This document shows positions 8,629 through 18,206 of a stretch of 56,100 bases of DNA, one piece after another. Under the pieces are notes generated by a model. The model had not been told where the DNA came from, did no database searches, and worked only from the letters and a program-made list of their open reading frames with translations. The translations under genes were made by a program, and so were the position numbers. Origin of the DNA: Streptomyces violaceorubidus (GTDB lineage: Bacteria; Actinomycetota; Actinomycetes; Streptomycetales; Streptomycetaceae); NCBI RefSeq assembly GCF_000717995.1, contig NZ_JODM01000038.1, positions 1-56,100 on the forward strand, given 5' to 3'. Position 1 is the stretch's first letter. Each line of letters starts with the position of its first letter.

Positions 8629-8769
8629 CGACCCAGCCCGCGGGCGTGACCCGTGTGACGGAGGGGAAGCACAGGGGTGCCGGGGCGAAACGGGCGGGGA
8701 GGGACGCATACCATCGACACGAGACCCTCCCGTCCGGCAGGCGGGAGACGCTTCGAACGAGGGGACACC

Positions 8770-10398
8770 GTGGACGTGAGCGGCGGGAGCGGGCAGCCGC
8801 GGTCCGGCAACGACGAGTCGGCCGGACCCCGGGCACATCCCACGGCCCCGGCCGCCGACGACCCCGCCGACGCCGGACGACCGGAGCCCACCGGACCGAC
8901 GGACACGGGTCCGACCGCCACGGGCCCCCAGACGCCCGGGGGCGGAGCGCCGGACCCCGACACCCCGAGCCCCGACACCCCGAGCCCCGACACCCCGGGT
9001 CCGCAGGAGCGGACGCCTCCCGGACCGGGGGAGACCCCCGATGCGACCGCCGCCGCACACGACGGGCCCGGCCGCGACGCCCCGGATGCCGCGACCGGGG
9101 AACCGGGCCCGGGCGCCGGTGGCGAGCGCGACACGAGCGCCCCGTCGAGAACGCCGTCGGACGGCGACCGTCCCTCCGAAGCCCCACGCCACCGCGCCGA
9201 GGCCCACACCCGCGGCGGGGACGGGCCGGGACGACCCCCGCGGCGCCGACCGGAGCCCGGCGGCGGTCTGCTGATGGGCCGGCCCTTCGGCGTGCCCGTA
9301 TACGTCGCCCCCAGCTGGTTCCTGGTCGCCGCCCTGATCACCTGGGTGTTCGGCGGCCAGCTCGACCGCGTGCTGCCCGAGCTGGGCGCCGCCCGCTACC
9401 TGGTCTCCCTGTTCTTCGCCGTCGCCTTCTACGCCTCCGTCCTCGTCCACGAGCTGGCCCACACCGTCGCCGCCCTCCGCTTCAAGCTCCCCGTCCGCCG
9501 CATCCAGCTCCAGTTCTTCGGCGGCGTCTCCGAGATCGAGAAGGAAGCCGAAACCCCCGGCCGTGAATTCGTGCTGGCCTTCGTCGGCCCCCTGCTCTCC
9601 CTCGTCCTCTCCGGGATCTTCTACGCGGCCCTGCTGCCCGTGGAGCCCGACAGCGTTGCCGGGGTGCTGCTGGCCGGCCTGATGGTCTCCAACCTCATCG
9701 TGGCCGTCTTCAACCTGCTGCCCGGCCTCCCCCTCGACGGCGGCCGCATGCTCCGCGCCGTCGTCTGGAAGATCACCGGCAAGCCGATGAGCGGCACCGT
9801 CGCCGCCGCCTGGGTCGGCCGCGCCCTCGCCATCGCCGTACTGATCGGCCTGCCGCTGCTCACCCAGTCGCTCGGCAGCCAGTCCGCCGACGACGTCGGC
9901 ATGGACACGGTCATGGACGCCCTGCTCGCCGCCATCCTCGCCGCGATCATCTGGACCGGCGCCGGAAACAGCCTCCGCATGGCCCGCCTGCGCGAACACC
10001 TCCCCGAACTGCGCGCCCGCGCCCTCACCCGGCGCGCCGTTCCCGTCCAGGCCGACACCCCCCTGTCCGAGGCCCTGCGCCGCGCCAACGCCTCCGGCGC
10101 CCGCGCCCTGGTCGTCGTCGACGCCGACGGCACCCCCGCCTCACTGGTCCGCGAGGCCGCCATCGTCGGCGTACCCGAGCACCGCCGCCCCTGGGTACCG
10201 GTCAGCACCCTCGCCCAGGACCTCACCGACGGCATGCGCGTCTCCGCCGAGCTGTCCGGCGAGGAGCTCCTGGACGCCCTGCGCGCCAACCCGGCCACCG
10301 AGTACCTCGTCGTCGAGGAGACCGGCGAGATCTACGGCGTCCTGTCCGCCGCCGACGTGGAACGCGCCTTCGTCAAGGCCATGGCCCGCCCCTCCTGA
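8770..10398 (+). CDS. Site-2 protease (M50 metalloprotease) with CBS domains
   Basis: Intramembrane zinc protease of 542 residues, likely for regulated proteolysis in the cytoplasmic membrane. Residues 1-165 are Pro/Gly/Asp-rich and low in complexity. MGRPFGVPVYV at about 170 opens the membrane part. The zinc motif H227-E-L-A-H231 sits in the second transmembrane segment, and the third ligand lies in LPGLPLDGGRM (D323). Several further membrane helices follow, then a CBS pair (about 405-535). GTG 8770 is taken because GAGGGGAC precedes it; an in-frame start at the MGRP codon is possible. Three exact or near-exact 15-bp repeats (8955-8999) encode the PDTPS repeats. Confidence 0.88.
   Translation: MDVSGGSGQPRSGNDESAGPRAHPTAPAADDPADAGRPEPTGPTDTGPTATGPQTPGGGAPDPDTPSPDTPSPDTPGPQERTPPGPGETPDATAAAHDGPGRDAPDAATGEPGPGAGGERDTSAPSRTPSDGDRPSEAPRHRAEAHTRGGDGPGRPPRRRPEPGGGLLMGRPFGVPVYVAPSWFLVAALITWVFGGQLDRVLPELGAARYLVSLFFAVAFYASVLVHELAHTVAALRFKLPVRRIQLQFFGGVSEIEKEAETPGREFVLAFVGPLLSLVLSGIFYAALLPVEPDSVAGVLLAGLMVSNLIVAVFNLLPGLPLDGGRMLRAVVWKITGKPMSGTVAAAWVGRALAIAVLIGLPLLTQSLGSQSADDVGMDTVMDALLAAILAAIIWTGAGNSLRMARLREHLPELRARALTRRAVPVQADTPLSEALRRANASGARALVVVDADGTPASLVREAAIVGVPEHRRPWVPVSTLAQDLTDGMRVSAELSGEELLDALRANPATEYLVVEETGEIYGVLSAADVERAFVKAMARPS
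8955..8999 (+). repeat. Three tandem 15-bp repeats (CCCCGACACCCCGAG)
   Basis: Units lie at 8955-8969, 8970-8984 and 8985-8999; the last differs only in its final two bases. They encode a PDTPS repeat in the disordered N-terminal part of the site-2 protease. The copy number is likely to vary between strains. Confidence 0.9.
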
Positions 10399-10444
10399 GC
10401 ACCGCCCTCCACCGGCGGTGGTCGGCGGCCCCGCCCGGGACCGG

Positions 10445-10450
10445 TAGGCT
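10445..10450 (+). promoter_or_regulatory. -10 box of a probable leaderless trmI transcript
   Basis: TAGGCT ends 6 bases before ATG 10457, and there is no Shine-Dalgarno sequence between. Transcription would start at or next to the A of ATG. The -35 region is weak. Confidence 0.5.
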
Positions 10451-10456
10451 GGTCAC

Positions 10457-11359
10457 ATGTCCGAACCGACCGGTGCCGCCCGCAGGCGCGGGCCCTTCAA
10501 GGTCGGGGACCAGGTTCAGCTGACCGACCCCAAGGGCCGCCACTACACGTTCACGCTCGAGGCCGGGAAGAACTTCCACACCCACAAGGGTTCCTTCCCC
10601 CACGACGAACTGATCGGTGCACCCGAGGGCAGCGTCGTCCGCACCACCGGGAACGTCGCCTACCTCGCGCTGCGCCCCCTGCTCCCCGACTACGTCCTGT
10701 CCATGCCCCGCGGGGCAGCCGTCGTCTACCCGAAGGACGCGGGGCAGATCCTCGCCTTCGCCGACATCTTCCCCGGCGCACGCGTCGTGGAGGCCGGCGT
10801 GGGCTCCGGCTCCCTCAGCAGCTTCCTGCTGCGCGCCATCGGCGACCAGGGCATGCTGCACTCCTACGAGCGCCGCGAGGACTTCGCCGAGATCGCCCAG
10901 CAGAACGTGCAGCGCTACTTCGGCGGCCCGCACCCCGCCTGGCAGCTCACCGTCGGCGACCTCCAGGACAACCTGTCCGACGCCGACGTCGACCGCGTCA
11001 TCCTCGACATGCTCGCGCCGTGGGAGTGCCTGGAGGCCGTCTCCAAGGCGCTCGTGCCCGGCGGCATCCTGTGCTGCTACGTCGCGACCACCACCCAGCT
11101 CGCCCGGACCGTCGAGTCCATCCGCGAGATCGGCTGCTTCAACGAGCCGACCTCCTGGGAGACCATGATCCGCAACTGGCACGTGGAGGGCCTCGCCGTC
11201 CGCCCCGACCACCGGATGATCGGCCACACCGGCTTCCTGCTCACCGCCCGCCGCCTCGCCGACGGCGTGGAGCCGCCCATGCGCCGCCGCCGCCCCGCCA
11301 AGGGCGCCTACGGCGAGGACTACGACGGCCCCAACGCCGGCGGAGGCTCCGGCCGCTGA
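10457..11359 (+). CDS. trmI: tRNA (adenine-58-N1)-methyltransferase TrmI
   Basis: Makes m1A58 in the T-loop of tRNA using S-adenosylmethionine; the family works as a homotetramer. The 300-residue protein has the small N-terminal beta domain (FKVGDQVQLTDPKGRHYTFTLE, about residues 10-75) and a Rossmann methyltransferase domain with motif I VVEAGVGSGSLSSFLL near residue 112. LDMLAPWECLE follows near 185, with the conserved D used in this family. The last 25 residues are basic and Gly-rich. In actinobacteria this gene regularly stands just upstream of the proteasomal ATPase gene, as here, with two small genes between. A very strong hairpin follows it. Confidence 0.95.
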   Translation: MSEPTGAARRRGPFKVGDQVQLTDPKGRHYTFTLEAGKNFHTHKGSFPHDELIGAPEGSVVRTTGNVAYLALRPLLPDYVLSMPRGAAVVYPKDAGQILAFADIFPGARVVEAGVGSGSLSSFLLRAIGDQGMLHSYERREDFAEIAQQNVQRYFGGPHPAWQLTVGDLQDNLSDADVDRVILDMLAPWECLEAVSKALVPGGILCCYVATTTQLARTVESIREIGCFNEPTSWETMIRNWHVEGLAVRPDHRMIGHTGFLLTARRLADGVEPPMRRRRPAKGAYGEDYDGPNAGGGSGR

Positions 11360-11377
11360 GGCGGCCCGTGCCGCGTA

Positions 11378-11444
11378 CAACGTACAGACGCCGTGGCGGA
11401 GTTCCGGGACGCTGCCGGAACTCCGCCACGGCGTCTGTACGTTG
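11378..11444 (+). terminator. Exceptionally long perfect hairpin (30-bp stem, 7-base loop)
   Basis: Arms 11378-11407 and 11415-11444 are complementary without a mismatch, and with a one-base bulge the pairing extends 3 more base pairs. It starts 19 bases after the trmI stop. It is most simply a terminator, although there is no U-tract. The perfect stem is longer than typical Streptomyces terminators. Confidence 0.8.
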
Positions 11445-11579
11445 ACGGCGGCCACCCGACGGGACATGCGCCCGCACGGGAACCGGAACGAGTACCCACC
11501 CCGCCGTTCCCCCGCACTGTGACGTGTGGCACGATGCTGGCCACCCCCACCGGCACAGCCCTCACAGGAGACACTCCTC

Positions 11580-12167
11580 GTGCAGCACCCCGCCGTTCCG
11601 GACCTCTCGCACACCCACACGCGGCCGATCCACTGGGTCGCCACCGCCACGGCCGTCGCCGCAGTGGTCGCCCTGTCCTCGGTCCTCCAGCCCGACGCCG
11701 CGACGGCGGCCCAGAGCGCCGACAAGACGGCGCCCGCTCCCCGGAGCGCACCGGCCCAGATCGCGCCGCCCGACCCGGCCGGCGTGGCCTTCCCCCTGGA
11801 GTGCGGCCCGGTCAAGGCCGTGGTGCAGAAGAAGGCCTCCGGGGACCTCGACGGCGACGGCCGCCCCGAAACCGTGGCCGTCGTGCACTGCGACGCCCCC
11901 ATGGGCACACCGCCCGACGGCGTGTACGTCCTCACCCGGAGCACCGACGGTGGCAAGGCCCGCGTCGTGGCCACCCTCGTGGACCCCAAGGAGCGCCGTA
12001 CGGCCACCGAACTCGCCGTGCGCGACGGCGTCGTCCGCGCCACCCTGCTCGGCTACTCGTCGACCGACGTGCCCAGTTGCTGCCCCGACGTCACGGACGA
12101 CGTGAAGTGGCAGTGGAAGAACGGCGCGTTCGTCAGCGACACGCCCTCACAGGCACGCACCGTGTGA
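11580..12167 (+). CDS. Small exported protein with FG-GAP/VCBS-like motif, function unknown
   Basis: Conserved-looking protein of 195 residues that I cannot name. A hydrophobic segment (WVATATAVAAVVALSSVLQP, about residues 19-38) after a short polar start could be an uncleaved or cleavable signal peptide. The exported part contains ASGDLDGDGRPETVAVVHC near residues 84-102, resembling the Ca2+-binding loop of FG-GAP repeats, and a CC pair (SCCPD) near residue 166. GTG 11580 is used because AGGAG precedes it by about 10 bases; an ATG upstream (11534) is in another frame. It stands between the trmI hairpin and a convergent ferredoxin gene. Confidence 0.75.
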   Translation: MQHPAVPDLSHTHTRPIHWVATATAVAAVVALSSVLQPDAATAAQSADKTAPAPRSAPAQIAPPDPAGVAFPLECGPVKAVVQKKASGDLDGDGRPETVAVVHCDAPMGTPPDGVYVLTRSTDGGKARVVATLVDPKERRTATELAVRDGVVRATLLGYSSTDVPSCCPDVTDDVKWQWKNGAFVSDTPSQARTV

Positions 12168-12199
12168 CCGGCACTCCCGGTACCGCCGGGACAGCCGGT
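12167..12199 (+). terminator. Interrupted hairpin between convergent genes
   Basis: ACCGGC (12167-12172) pairs with GCCGGT (12194-12199), and inside it TCCCGG (12175-12180) pairs with CCGGGA (12186-12191), with a symmetric 2x2 internal loop and a 5-base loop. It begins at the stop codon of the exported-protein gene and faces the end of the ferredoxin gene. Confidence 0.6.
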
Positions 12200-12250
12200 G
12201 TGACACACCAGACAACGGTCACGGAACGTACGCGCCAAGTCACATTTTGG

Positions 12251-12556
12251 TCACTCTGCGTCCGGGCCGTAGACCTCGGCCCTGTCCGAAACACGACGCA
12301 CGTGGATGCACTCGCCCGGACACTCCTTCGCGGAGTCCACCACATCCGTGAGAAGCGTCAGCGGCACGGGCGTTGTCGCCCCCGGGGCCTGCAGCAGCTC
12401 GTCGTCCGCGCCCTTCACATAGGCCAGACCGTCGATGTCCAGCTCGAACACCTCGGGTGCGTACTGGGCGCAGATGCCGTCACCGGTACACAGGTCCTGG
12501 TCGATCCAGACCTCCAGAGCCTCGCCGCCGACTCCGGCCTCCTGCTGCACGCTCAT
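12251..12556 (-). CDS. Ferredoxin with a single Fe-S cluster
   Basis: Small electron carrier of 101 residues. Cluster ligands are C23-T-G-D26-G-I-C29 and C79-P. The position that would be the second Cys is D26, so the cluster is either [3Fe-4S] or an Asp-ligated [4Fe-4S], as in ferredoxins that serve actinobacterial P450s. An additional C83 follows. The middle is longer than in minimal ferredoxins (residues 30-78). ATG 12556 has CAGGAGA five bases upstream. It is divergent from arc across 245 bases. Its redox partner is unknown; the conservon P450 lies about 22 kb away and is only one possibility. Confidence 0.92.
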   Translation of the reverse strand: MSVQQEAGVGGEALEVWIDQDLCTGDGICAQYAPEVFELDIDGLAYVKGADDELLQAPGATTPVPLTLLTDVVDSAKECPGECIHVRRVSDRAEVYGPDAE

Positions 12557-12734
12557 TTCTCCTGCCGTTTCCTGCCTCGAGCCCTTCGGGAATCCGGCCA
12601 GCTCTGACGGGTGTTGAACACTTCGACCCTACCCCCGCCGGGGTTCCCCCCACGTTCCGTGGGTATTCCCCTGGCGTGAGGGAGAGCGCAAGGGTGAAGA
12701 TCGGACACACCCCGACAGTCTTTGTGATCTAGGG

Positions 12735-12763
12735 GTTTCAATCGACACCCACCCAGGTAGGGT
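12735..12763 (+). promoter_or_regulatory. Candidate arc promoter
   Basis: GTTTCA (12735-12740), 17 bases, TAGGGT (12758-12763), with a start site expected about 30 bases before the GTG of arc. The same GTTTCA-N17 arrangement precedes pafA. The upstream part of this divergent interval (12557-12734) must also hold the ferredoxin promoter, which I could not place. Confidence 0.45.
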
Positions 12764-12801
12764 CTGGAAGCGTCCAGCTCCCCTTGGAGGAGGTGAGGAC
12801 C

Positions 12802-14568
12802 GTGGCAGCCCACGACGACGACATGAACCGCGGCATCCGCCCGGGACGCGGGTCCGAGGACCCGGCCGGGCAGGTGGCCTACCTTGAGCAGGAGATCGCC
12901 GTCCTGCGACGCAAGCTCGCCGAATCTCCGCGACACACGAGAATTCTCGAAGAGCGGATCGTCGAACTGCAGACCAACCTGGCCGGCGTGTCCGCCCAGA
13001 ACGAGCGACTCGCCGGCACACTCCGCGAGGCCCGCGACCAGATCGTGGCCCTCAAGGAAGAGGTCGACCGGCTGGCCCAGCCGCCCGCCGGCTTCGGCGT
13101 CTTCCTGCAGGCCAACGAGGACGGCACCGCCGACATCTTCACCGGCGGCCGCAAACTCAGGGTGAACGTCAGCCCGAGCGTCGAGCTCGACGAGCTCCGG
13201 CGCGGCCAGGAAGTGATGCTCAACGAAGCACTCAACGTGGTCGAGGCCATGGAGTACGAGAGCGTCGGCGACATCGTCACCCTCAAGGAGATCCTCGAGG
13301 ACGGCGAGCGCGCCCTGGTACTGGGCCACACCGACGAGGAAAGGGTGGTCCGGCTCGCCGAGCCCCTGCGCGGACTCACCATCCGCCCCGGCGACGCCCT
13401 CCTGCTCGAACCCCGCTCCGGCTACGTATACGAGGTCGTCCCCAAGAGCGAGGTCGAGGAACTCGTCCTCGAAGAGGTCCCCGACATCGGCTACGAGCAG
13501 ATCGGTGGCCTCGGCGGACAGATCGAAGCCATCCGCGACGCGGTCGAGCTCCCCTACCTCTACCCCGACCTGTTCCGGGAGCACGAGCTGCGCCCGCCCA
13601 AGGGCGTCCTGCTCTACGGGCCCCCCGGATGCGGCAAGACGCTCATCGCCAAGGCCGTCGCCAACTCGCTGGCCAAGAAGGTCGCCGAGGTCACCGGCCA
13701 GGCCGCCGGCAAGAGCTTCTTCCTCAACATCAAGGGCCCCGAGCTCCTCAACAAGTACGTCGGCGAGACCGAGCGGCAGATCCGCCTGGTCTTCCAGCGG
13801 GCCCGTGAGAAGGCCAGCGAGGGCACCCCCGTCATCGTCTTCTTCGACGAGATGGAATCCCTCTTCCGCACCCGCGGCTCCGGCGTCAGCTCGGACGTGG
13901 AGAACACCATCGTCCCGCAGCTGCTCGCCGAGATCGACGGTGTGGAAGGCCTGCAGAACGTGGTCGTGATCGGCGCCTCCAACCGCGAGGACATGATCGA
14001 TCCCGCCATCCTGCGGCCCGGCCGGCTCGATGTGAAGATCAAGATCGAACGTCCGGACGCCGAAGCGGCCAAGGACATCTTCGGCAAGTACCTCACCGAA
14101 CGCCTCCCCCTCCACTCCGACGACCTCGCGGAGCACGAGAAGGACAAGGCGGCCACCGTCCAGAGCATGATCCAGACGGCGGTGGAACAGATGTACGCCG
14201 AATCCGAGGAGAACCGCTTCCTGGAAGTCACCTACGCCAACGGCGACAAGGAAGTCCTCTACTTCAAGGACTTCAATTCCGGCGCCATGATCGAGAACAT
14301 CGTGGGCCGCGCCAAGAAAATGGCGATCAAGGACTTCCTCGACAAGAACCAGAAGGGCCTCCGCGTCTCCCACCTCCTCCAGGCCTGCGTGGACGAGTTC
14401 AAGGAGAACGAGGACCTGCCCAACACCACCAACCCCGACGACTGGGCCCGCATCTCCGGAAAGAAGGGCGAGCGGATCGTGTACATCCGTACGCTCGTCA
14501 CCGGAAAGCAGGGCGCGGACACCGGACGCTCCATCGACACGGTGGCGAACACCGGTCAGTACCTGTAA
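12802..14568 (+). CDS. arc: Proteasome-associated AAA+ ATPase Arc (Mpa homologue)
   Basis: Hexameric ring ATPase that binds Pup-tagged proteins through its coiled coils, unfolds them and feeds them into the 20S proteasome. The 588-residue protein shows an N-terminal coiled coil (about 25-85), two OB-type domains (about 90-240), Walker A G273-PPGCGK-T280, Walker B VIVFFDE with D349 E350, and arginine-finger region RPGRLD. The C-terminal end is Q-Y-L, with the penultimate Tyr that docks into the proteasome alpha ring. GTG 12802 matches the family length and is preceded by GGAGGAGG; an in-frame ATG-like start six codons upstream would lie on the ribosome binding site. First gene of the pupylation locus. 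Confidence 0.97.
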   Translation: MAAHDDDMNRGIRPGRGSEDPAGQVAYLEQEIAVLRRKLAESPRHTRILEERIVELQTNLAGVSAQNERLAGTLREARDQIVALKEEVDRLAQPPAGFGVFLQANEDGTADIFTGGRKLRVNVSPSVELDELRRGQEVMLNEALNVVEAMEYESVGDIVTLKEILEDGERALVLGHTDEERVVRLAEPLRGLTIRPGDALLLEPRSGYVYEVVPKSEVEELVLEEVPDIGYEQIGGLGGQIEAIRDAVELPYLYPDLFREHELRPPKGVLLYGPPGCGKTLIAKAVANSLAKKVAEVTGQAAGKSFFLNIKGPELLNKYVGETERQIRLVFQRAREKASEGTPVIVFFDEMESLFRTRGSGVSSDVENTIVPQLLAEIDGVEGLQNVVVIGASNREDMIDPAILRPGRLDVKIKIERPDAEAAKDIFGKYLTERLPLHSDDLAEHEKDKAATVQSMIQTAVEQMYAESEENRFLEVTYANGDKEVLYFKDFNSGAMIENIVGRAKKMAIKDFLDKNQKGLRVSHLLQACVDEFKENEDLPNTTNPDDWARISGKKGERIVYIRTLVTGKQGADTGRSIDTVANTGQYL

Positions 14569-14577
14569 AAGGCGGGG

Positions 14578-14620
14578 CGGCTGCGGGTCCCCTCAATGGG
14601 TACCCGCAGCCGACTGTTTT
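14578..14620 (+). terminator. Terminator after arc
   Basis: CGGCTGCGGGT (14578-14588) pairs perfectly with ACCCGCAGCCG (14602-14612), followed by ACTGTTTT. It is one of the few hairpins in this window with a U-rich tail, so a classical intrinsic terminator. It separates arc from dop, which are therefore probably not one simple operon. Confidence 0.85.
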
Positions 14621-14800
14621 CCGGAGCCCCGGCTGGAGCAAGGCAATGACGCAAATGATCTCCCCGCCAGCGCAAAGGCGTTCTAGGCTCTTCCATACCG
14701 CCGAGTCGCGCAGTGCGGGGACGGGCACCGCACACGCATCGGAGCGCCAGCGGTACTTGAGCTGCGCCCACTACGGGCGCTGCCGGGCAAGGAGGGCCGC

Positions 14801-16312
14801 ATGACCGTACGGCGAGTAATGGGCATCGAGACGGAGTACGGGATCTCCGTCCCCGGCCACCCGAACGCCAATGCCATGCTCACCTCGTCCCAGATCGTCA
14901 ACGCCTACGCGGCGGCGATGCACCGGGCCCGCCGGGCCCGCTGGGACTTCGAGGAGGAGAACCCGCTGCGGGACGCGCGAGGCTTCGACCTCGCCCGCGA
15001 GGCCGCCGACTCCAGCCAGCTCACCGACGAGGACATCGGCCTCGCCAACGTCATCCTCACCAACGGAGCCCGGCTCTACGTCGACCACGCCCACCCCGAA
15101 TACAGCGCTCCGGAAGTCACCAACCCGCGCGACGCCGTCCTGTGGGACAAGGCCGGCGAACGCATCATGGCCGAGGCCGCCGAGCGTGCCGCCCAGCTGC
15201 CCGGCGCCCAGCCCATCCACCTCTACAAGAACAACACCGACAACAAGGGCGCCTCCTACGGCACGCACGAGAACTACCTGATGAAGCGGGAAACCGCCTT
15301 CTCGGACATCGTGCGCCACCTGACGCCCTTCTTCGTCTCCCGCCAGGTCTTCACCGGCGCCGGCCGCGTAGGCATCGGCCAGGACGGCCACGAGCACGGC
15401 TTCCAGCTCAGCCAGCGCGCCGACTACTTCGAGGTCGAGGTCGGCCTGGAGACGACGCTGAAGCGCCCCATCATCAACACCCGCGACGAACCGCACGCCG
15501 ACGCCGAGAAATGGCGCCGCCTGCACGTGATCATCGGCGACGCCAACCTGTCGGAGATCTCGACGTACCTGAAGCTGGGCACGACGGCCCTGGTCCTCTC
15601 CATGATCGAGGACGGCTTCATCGCCGTCGACCTCGCCGTCGACCAGCCCGTGCGCACCCTCCACCAGGTCTCGCACGACCCGACGCTCAAGCACCTCGTC
15701 ACCCTGCGCAGCGGCCGCACACTGACCGCCGTACAGCTCCAGATGGAGTACTACGAGCTGGCCCGCAAGTACGTCGAGGAGCGGTACGGCGCGGATGCCG
15801 ACGACCAGACCAAGGACGTCCTCGGCCGCTGGGAGGACACCCTCAACCGGCTCGAGAACGACCCGATGAGCCTCGCCGGCGAGCTGGACTGGGTCGCCAA
15901 GCGGGAGCTCATGGAGGGCTACCGCCGCCGCGACAACCTCGACTGGGACGCCGCGCGGCTGCACCTCGTCGACCTCCAGTACGCCGACGTACGGCCCGAC
16001 AAGGGCCTCTACAACCGACTGGTGGACCGCGGCCGCATCAAGCGCCTGCTGGACGAGAACGAGGTCGAGCGGGCCCGTACGAAGCCGCCGGAGGACACCA
16101 GGGCCTACTTCCGCGGGCGCTGTCTGGAGCAGTACGCGGACGACGTCGCGGCGGCCTCCTGGGACTCGGTGATCTTCGATCTGCCGGGCCGGGACTCGCT
16201 CCAGCGGGTCCCAACCCTGGAACCGCTTCGCGGAACGCGTAATCACGTCAAGGAGCTCCTGGACCGCTGCCGTACGGCGGAAGACCTGGTCAGGGTCCTG
16301 GCCGGCGGGTGA
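14801..16312 (+). CDS. dop: Dop, deamidase of Pup and depupylase
   Basis: Converts the C-terminal Gln of Pup to Glu, and also removes Pup from targets. It is a member of the carboxylate-amine ligase (glutamine synthetase-like) fold, 503 residues. The N-terminal ATP/Mg strand is GIETEYG (E10, E12). The Dop-specific loop (about residues 40-80) is present, followed by [12 protein letters not shown] with the catalytic D95. A second conserved block ([13 protein letters not shown]) is shared with PafA. These features separate it from PafA, which lacks the loop. ATG 14801 has AAGGAGG at good distance. A 232-bp gap and a terminator lie before it; pup follows after 178 bases. Confidence 0.97.
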   Translation: MTVRRVMGIETEYGISVPGHPNANAMLTSSQIVNAYAAAMHRARRARWDFEEENPLRDARGFDLAREAADSSQLTDEDIGLANVILTNGARLYVDHAHPEYSAPEVTNPRDAVLWDKAGERIMAEAAERAAQLPGAQPIHLYKNNTDNKGASYGTHENYLMKRETAFSDIVRHLTPFFVSRQVFTGAGRVGIGQDGHEHGFQLSQRADYFEVEVGLETTLKRPIINTRDEPHADAEKWRRLHVIIGDANLSEISTYLKLGTTALVLSMIEDGFIAVDLAVDQPVRTLHQVSHDPTLKHLVTLRSGRTLTAVQLQMEYYELARKYVEERYGADADDQTKDVLGRWEDTLNRLENDPMSLAGELDWVAKRELMEGYRRRDNLDWDAARLHLVDLQYADVRPDKGLYNRLVDRGRIKRLLDENEVERARTKPPEDTRAYFRGRCLEQYADDVAAASWDSVIFDLPGRDSLQRVPTLEPLRGTRNHVKELLDRCRTAEDLVRVLAGG

Positions 16313-16434
16313 GCGGGCCGAACGGAAACCGGGGAGTAAGCAGTCGGACAGGGTGGAATATCCCAGGTCCGGGAACCATGGAGAGGGCCCCCGTACGTTG
16401 GAGGAAGTGCGGGGCCGATGTCGGACCAGACTTG

Positions 16435-16440
16435 TAGGGT
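16435..16440 (+). promoter_or_regulatory. Candidate -10 box of a pup promoter
   Basis: TAGGGT followed by CTG at 16435-16443 matches the arc -10 context (TAGGGTCTG at 12758-12766). The start site would lie about 45 bases before pup. No convincing -35 box is visible. Confidence 0.3.
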
Positions 16441-16490
16441 CTGATCTTGACCGAGCAACTGTGTCGGGCGAACCGAGCGGGGTGAGGGTT

Positions 16491-16709
16491 ATGGCGACCA
16501 AGGACACCGGCGGCGGGCAGCAGAAGGCCACACGATCCACCGAGGAGGTCGAGGAGCAGGCGCAGGACGCGCAGGCATCGGAGGACCTCAAGAAACGCCA
16601 GGCGGAGCTGAACAACGACGTGGACTCCGTCCTGGACGAGATCGACGATGTCCTGGAGGAGAATGCCGAGGATTTCGTGCGCTCCTTCGTCCAGAAGGGT
16701 GGCCAGTAG
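16491..16709 (+). CDS. pup: Prokaryotic ubiquitin-like protein Pup (Gln form)
   Basis: Small disordered protein modifier of 72 residues. It is very rich in Glu, Asp, Gln and Lys, with one helix-forming region (about 30-60) that binds the coiled coils of Arc. It ends in G-G-Q, so Dop must deamidate Gln72 to Glu before PafA can ligate it to lysines. ATG 16491 starts MATKDTGGG, the usual actinobacterial beginning; a longer frame upstream is non-coding. The ribosome binding site is poor (GTGAGGG about 3-8 bases upstream). The HNH gene starts 45 bases after its stop. Confidence 0.97.
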   Translation: MATKDTGGGQQKATRSTEEVEEQAQDAQASEDLKKRQAELNNDVDSVLDEIDDVLEENAEDFVRSFVQKGGQ

Positions 16710-16754
16710 GCCGCTTTCGCCTTCGAAATGAAGGTCGGCTTTGGGGGTTGGTGA

Positions 16755-17348
16755 GTGCGGGAGAGGCAAACGGAGAAGCGCTGCTCGCGGTGCGGGGAGA
16801 CCCGACCGCGAGCGGCCTTCGCCGCCAACCGAGCTGCGCGTGACGGCCTGCAGGGTTATTGCCGTACATGCGTGGCGGAGTACCACCAGGCCCGCCAACT
16901 GGCCAAGGGAAAGAAAGTCCGACCCAGGGTGGATGCCCCCGAGGGGCACAAGCACTGCCGAAGCTGTGGCGAGACGAAGCCGCACAGCGAGTGGCACCGC
17001 AACGCGACCGCTTCTGACGGCCTGGCGACCCGCTGCAAGGCATGCCGAGCCATCCAGGGGCGGGAAGGTCACCTGAAGCGTCACTACGGCCTCACCGAGG
17101 CCGAGCGCGATCAGTTGATCGCCGATCAGGGCGGCGTCTGCTGCATATGTCTTGCCGCTCCTGCCGCACATGTGGATCACTGCCACGAGACGGGTAGGGT
17201 CCGTGGCGTACTGTGCTTCAGCTGCAACGCTGCGCTGGGGCAGTTCAAGGACCGGCCCGATGCCATAAGGCGGGCTGCCGCTTACGTGGAAGGAATCGCG
17301 TGGAAGCCAACACTCGTAGCACCGGGCGTCTACCGGCTGCCTTCCTGA
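16755..17348 (+). CDS. Endonuclease VII-like HNH protein with duplicated zinc motif
   Basis: 197-residue protein of the recombination endonuclease VII/HNH type. Two similar zinc-binding segments stand in tandem: C-x2-CGETRP...DGLQGYC-x2-C (about 10-40) and C-x2-CGETKP...DGLATRC-x2-C (about 67-97). The nuclease core follows: [38 protein letters not shown] with the HNH His and Asn, and [13 protein letters not shown]. Its GTG start lies 45 bases after pup and its last 49 bases overlap prcB in another frame, so it is locked into the proteasome operon. No role in pupylation follows from sequence. I recall the same insertion in other Streptomyces. Confidence 0.85.
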   Translation: MRERQTEKRCSRCGETRPRAAFAANRAARDGLQGYCRTCVAEYHQARQLAKGKKVRPRVDAPEGHKHCRSCGETKPHSEWHRNATASDGLATRCKACRAIQGREGHLKRHYGLTEAERDQLIADQGGVCCICLAAPAAHVDHCHETGRVRGVLCFSCNAALGQFKDRPDAIRRAAAYVEGIAWKPTLVAPGVYRLPS

Positions 17349-18145
17349 CGCCCGGGTCCTCCTCCTTCATGGACTTCCTCGGGGAGCACCAGCCGGAGAT
17401 GCTCCCGGGCAACCGGCAGCTGCCGCCGGTGCAGGGCGTCATCGAGGCGCCGCACGGCACCACGATCGTCGCGGTCACGTTCCCCGGCGGTGTGGTCCTG
17501 GCCGGTGACCGGCGGGCCACCATGGGCAACATGATCGCCCAGCGGGACATCGAGAAGGTCTTCCCGGCCGACGAGTACTCGGCGGTGGGCATCGCCGGCA
17601 CCGCGGGTCTGGCCGTGGAGATGGTGAAGCTGTTCCAGCTGGAGCTGGAGCACTTCGAGAAGGTCGAGGGTGCGCAGCTGTCCCTTGAGGGCAAGGCGAA
17701 CCGTCTGTCGACGATGATCCGGTCCAACCTGGGCATGGCGATGCAGGGACTGGCCGTGGTGCCGCTGTTCGCCGGGTACGACGTGGACCGGGGCAGGGGT
17801 CGCATCTTCTCGTACGACGTGACGGGTGGCCGTTCCGAGGAGCGGAACTACGCGACCACGGGTTCGGGCTCGGTCTTCGCGCGCGGTGCGATGAAGAAGC
17901 TGTTCCGTGACGACCTGACCGAGGAGCAGGCCACGACGCTCGTGGTGCAGGCGCTGTACGACGCGGCTGACGACGACTCGGCGACCGGTGGTCCCGATGT
18001 CGCCCGCCGGATCTATCCGATCATCACTGTGATCACCGAGGACGGTTTCCGTCGGCTCGGTGAGGACGAGGCCGCGGAGCTGGCCGGCTCGGTGCTGCGG
18101 GCGCGGCTCGAGCAGCCCGACGGCCCGCGGGCCGCGCTCCTGTAG
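17300..18145 (+). CDS. prcB: 20S proteasome beta subunit PrcB
   Basis: Catalytic subunit of the 20S core particle, N-terminal nucleophile hydrolase. The 281-residue precursor has a 53-residue propeptide ending in APHG, and cleavage exposes Thr54 ([11 protein letters not shown]). The active-site lysine and serine segments ([27 protein letters not shown]) are visible. GTG 17300 fits the known propeptide length, so the start lies inside the 3' end of the HNH gene (49-base overlap, other frame). GGAA precedes it by 5 bases, and translational coupling is likely. Stop to prcA start is 61 bases. Confidence 0.97.
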   Translation: MEANTRSTGRLPAAFLTPGSSSFMDFLGEHQPEMLPGNRQLPPVQGVIEAPHGTTIVAVTFPGGVVLAGDRRATMGNMIAQRDIEKVFPADEYSAVGIAGTAGLAVEMVKLFQLELEHFEKVEGAQLSLEGKANRLSTMIRSNLGMAMQGLAVVPLFAGYDVDRGRGRIFSYDVTGGRSEERNYATTGSGSVFARGAMKKLFRDDLTEEQATTLVVQALYDAADDDSATGGPDVARRIYPIITVITEDGFRRLGEDEAAELAGSVLRARLEQPDGPRAALL

Positions 18146-18206
18146 CGGGCGCGGTTCTTCGTTGTCAGGTGGTCCAGTGATTTCGACAGGAAGGGACGGA
18201 TAACCG

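Noticed and set aside
15234..15242. TTGTCGGTG on the minus strand inside dop
   Set aside because: It matches the first half of the PafBC motif, but the spacer is followed by GTAGAG instead of a correctly placed TAnnnT, and it is antisense within a coding region.
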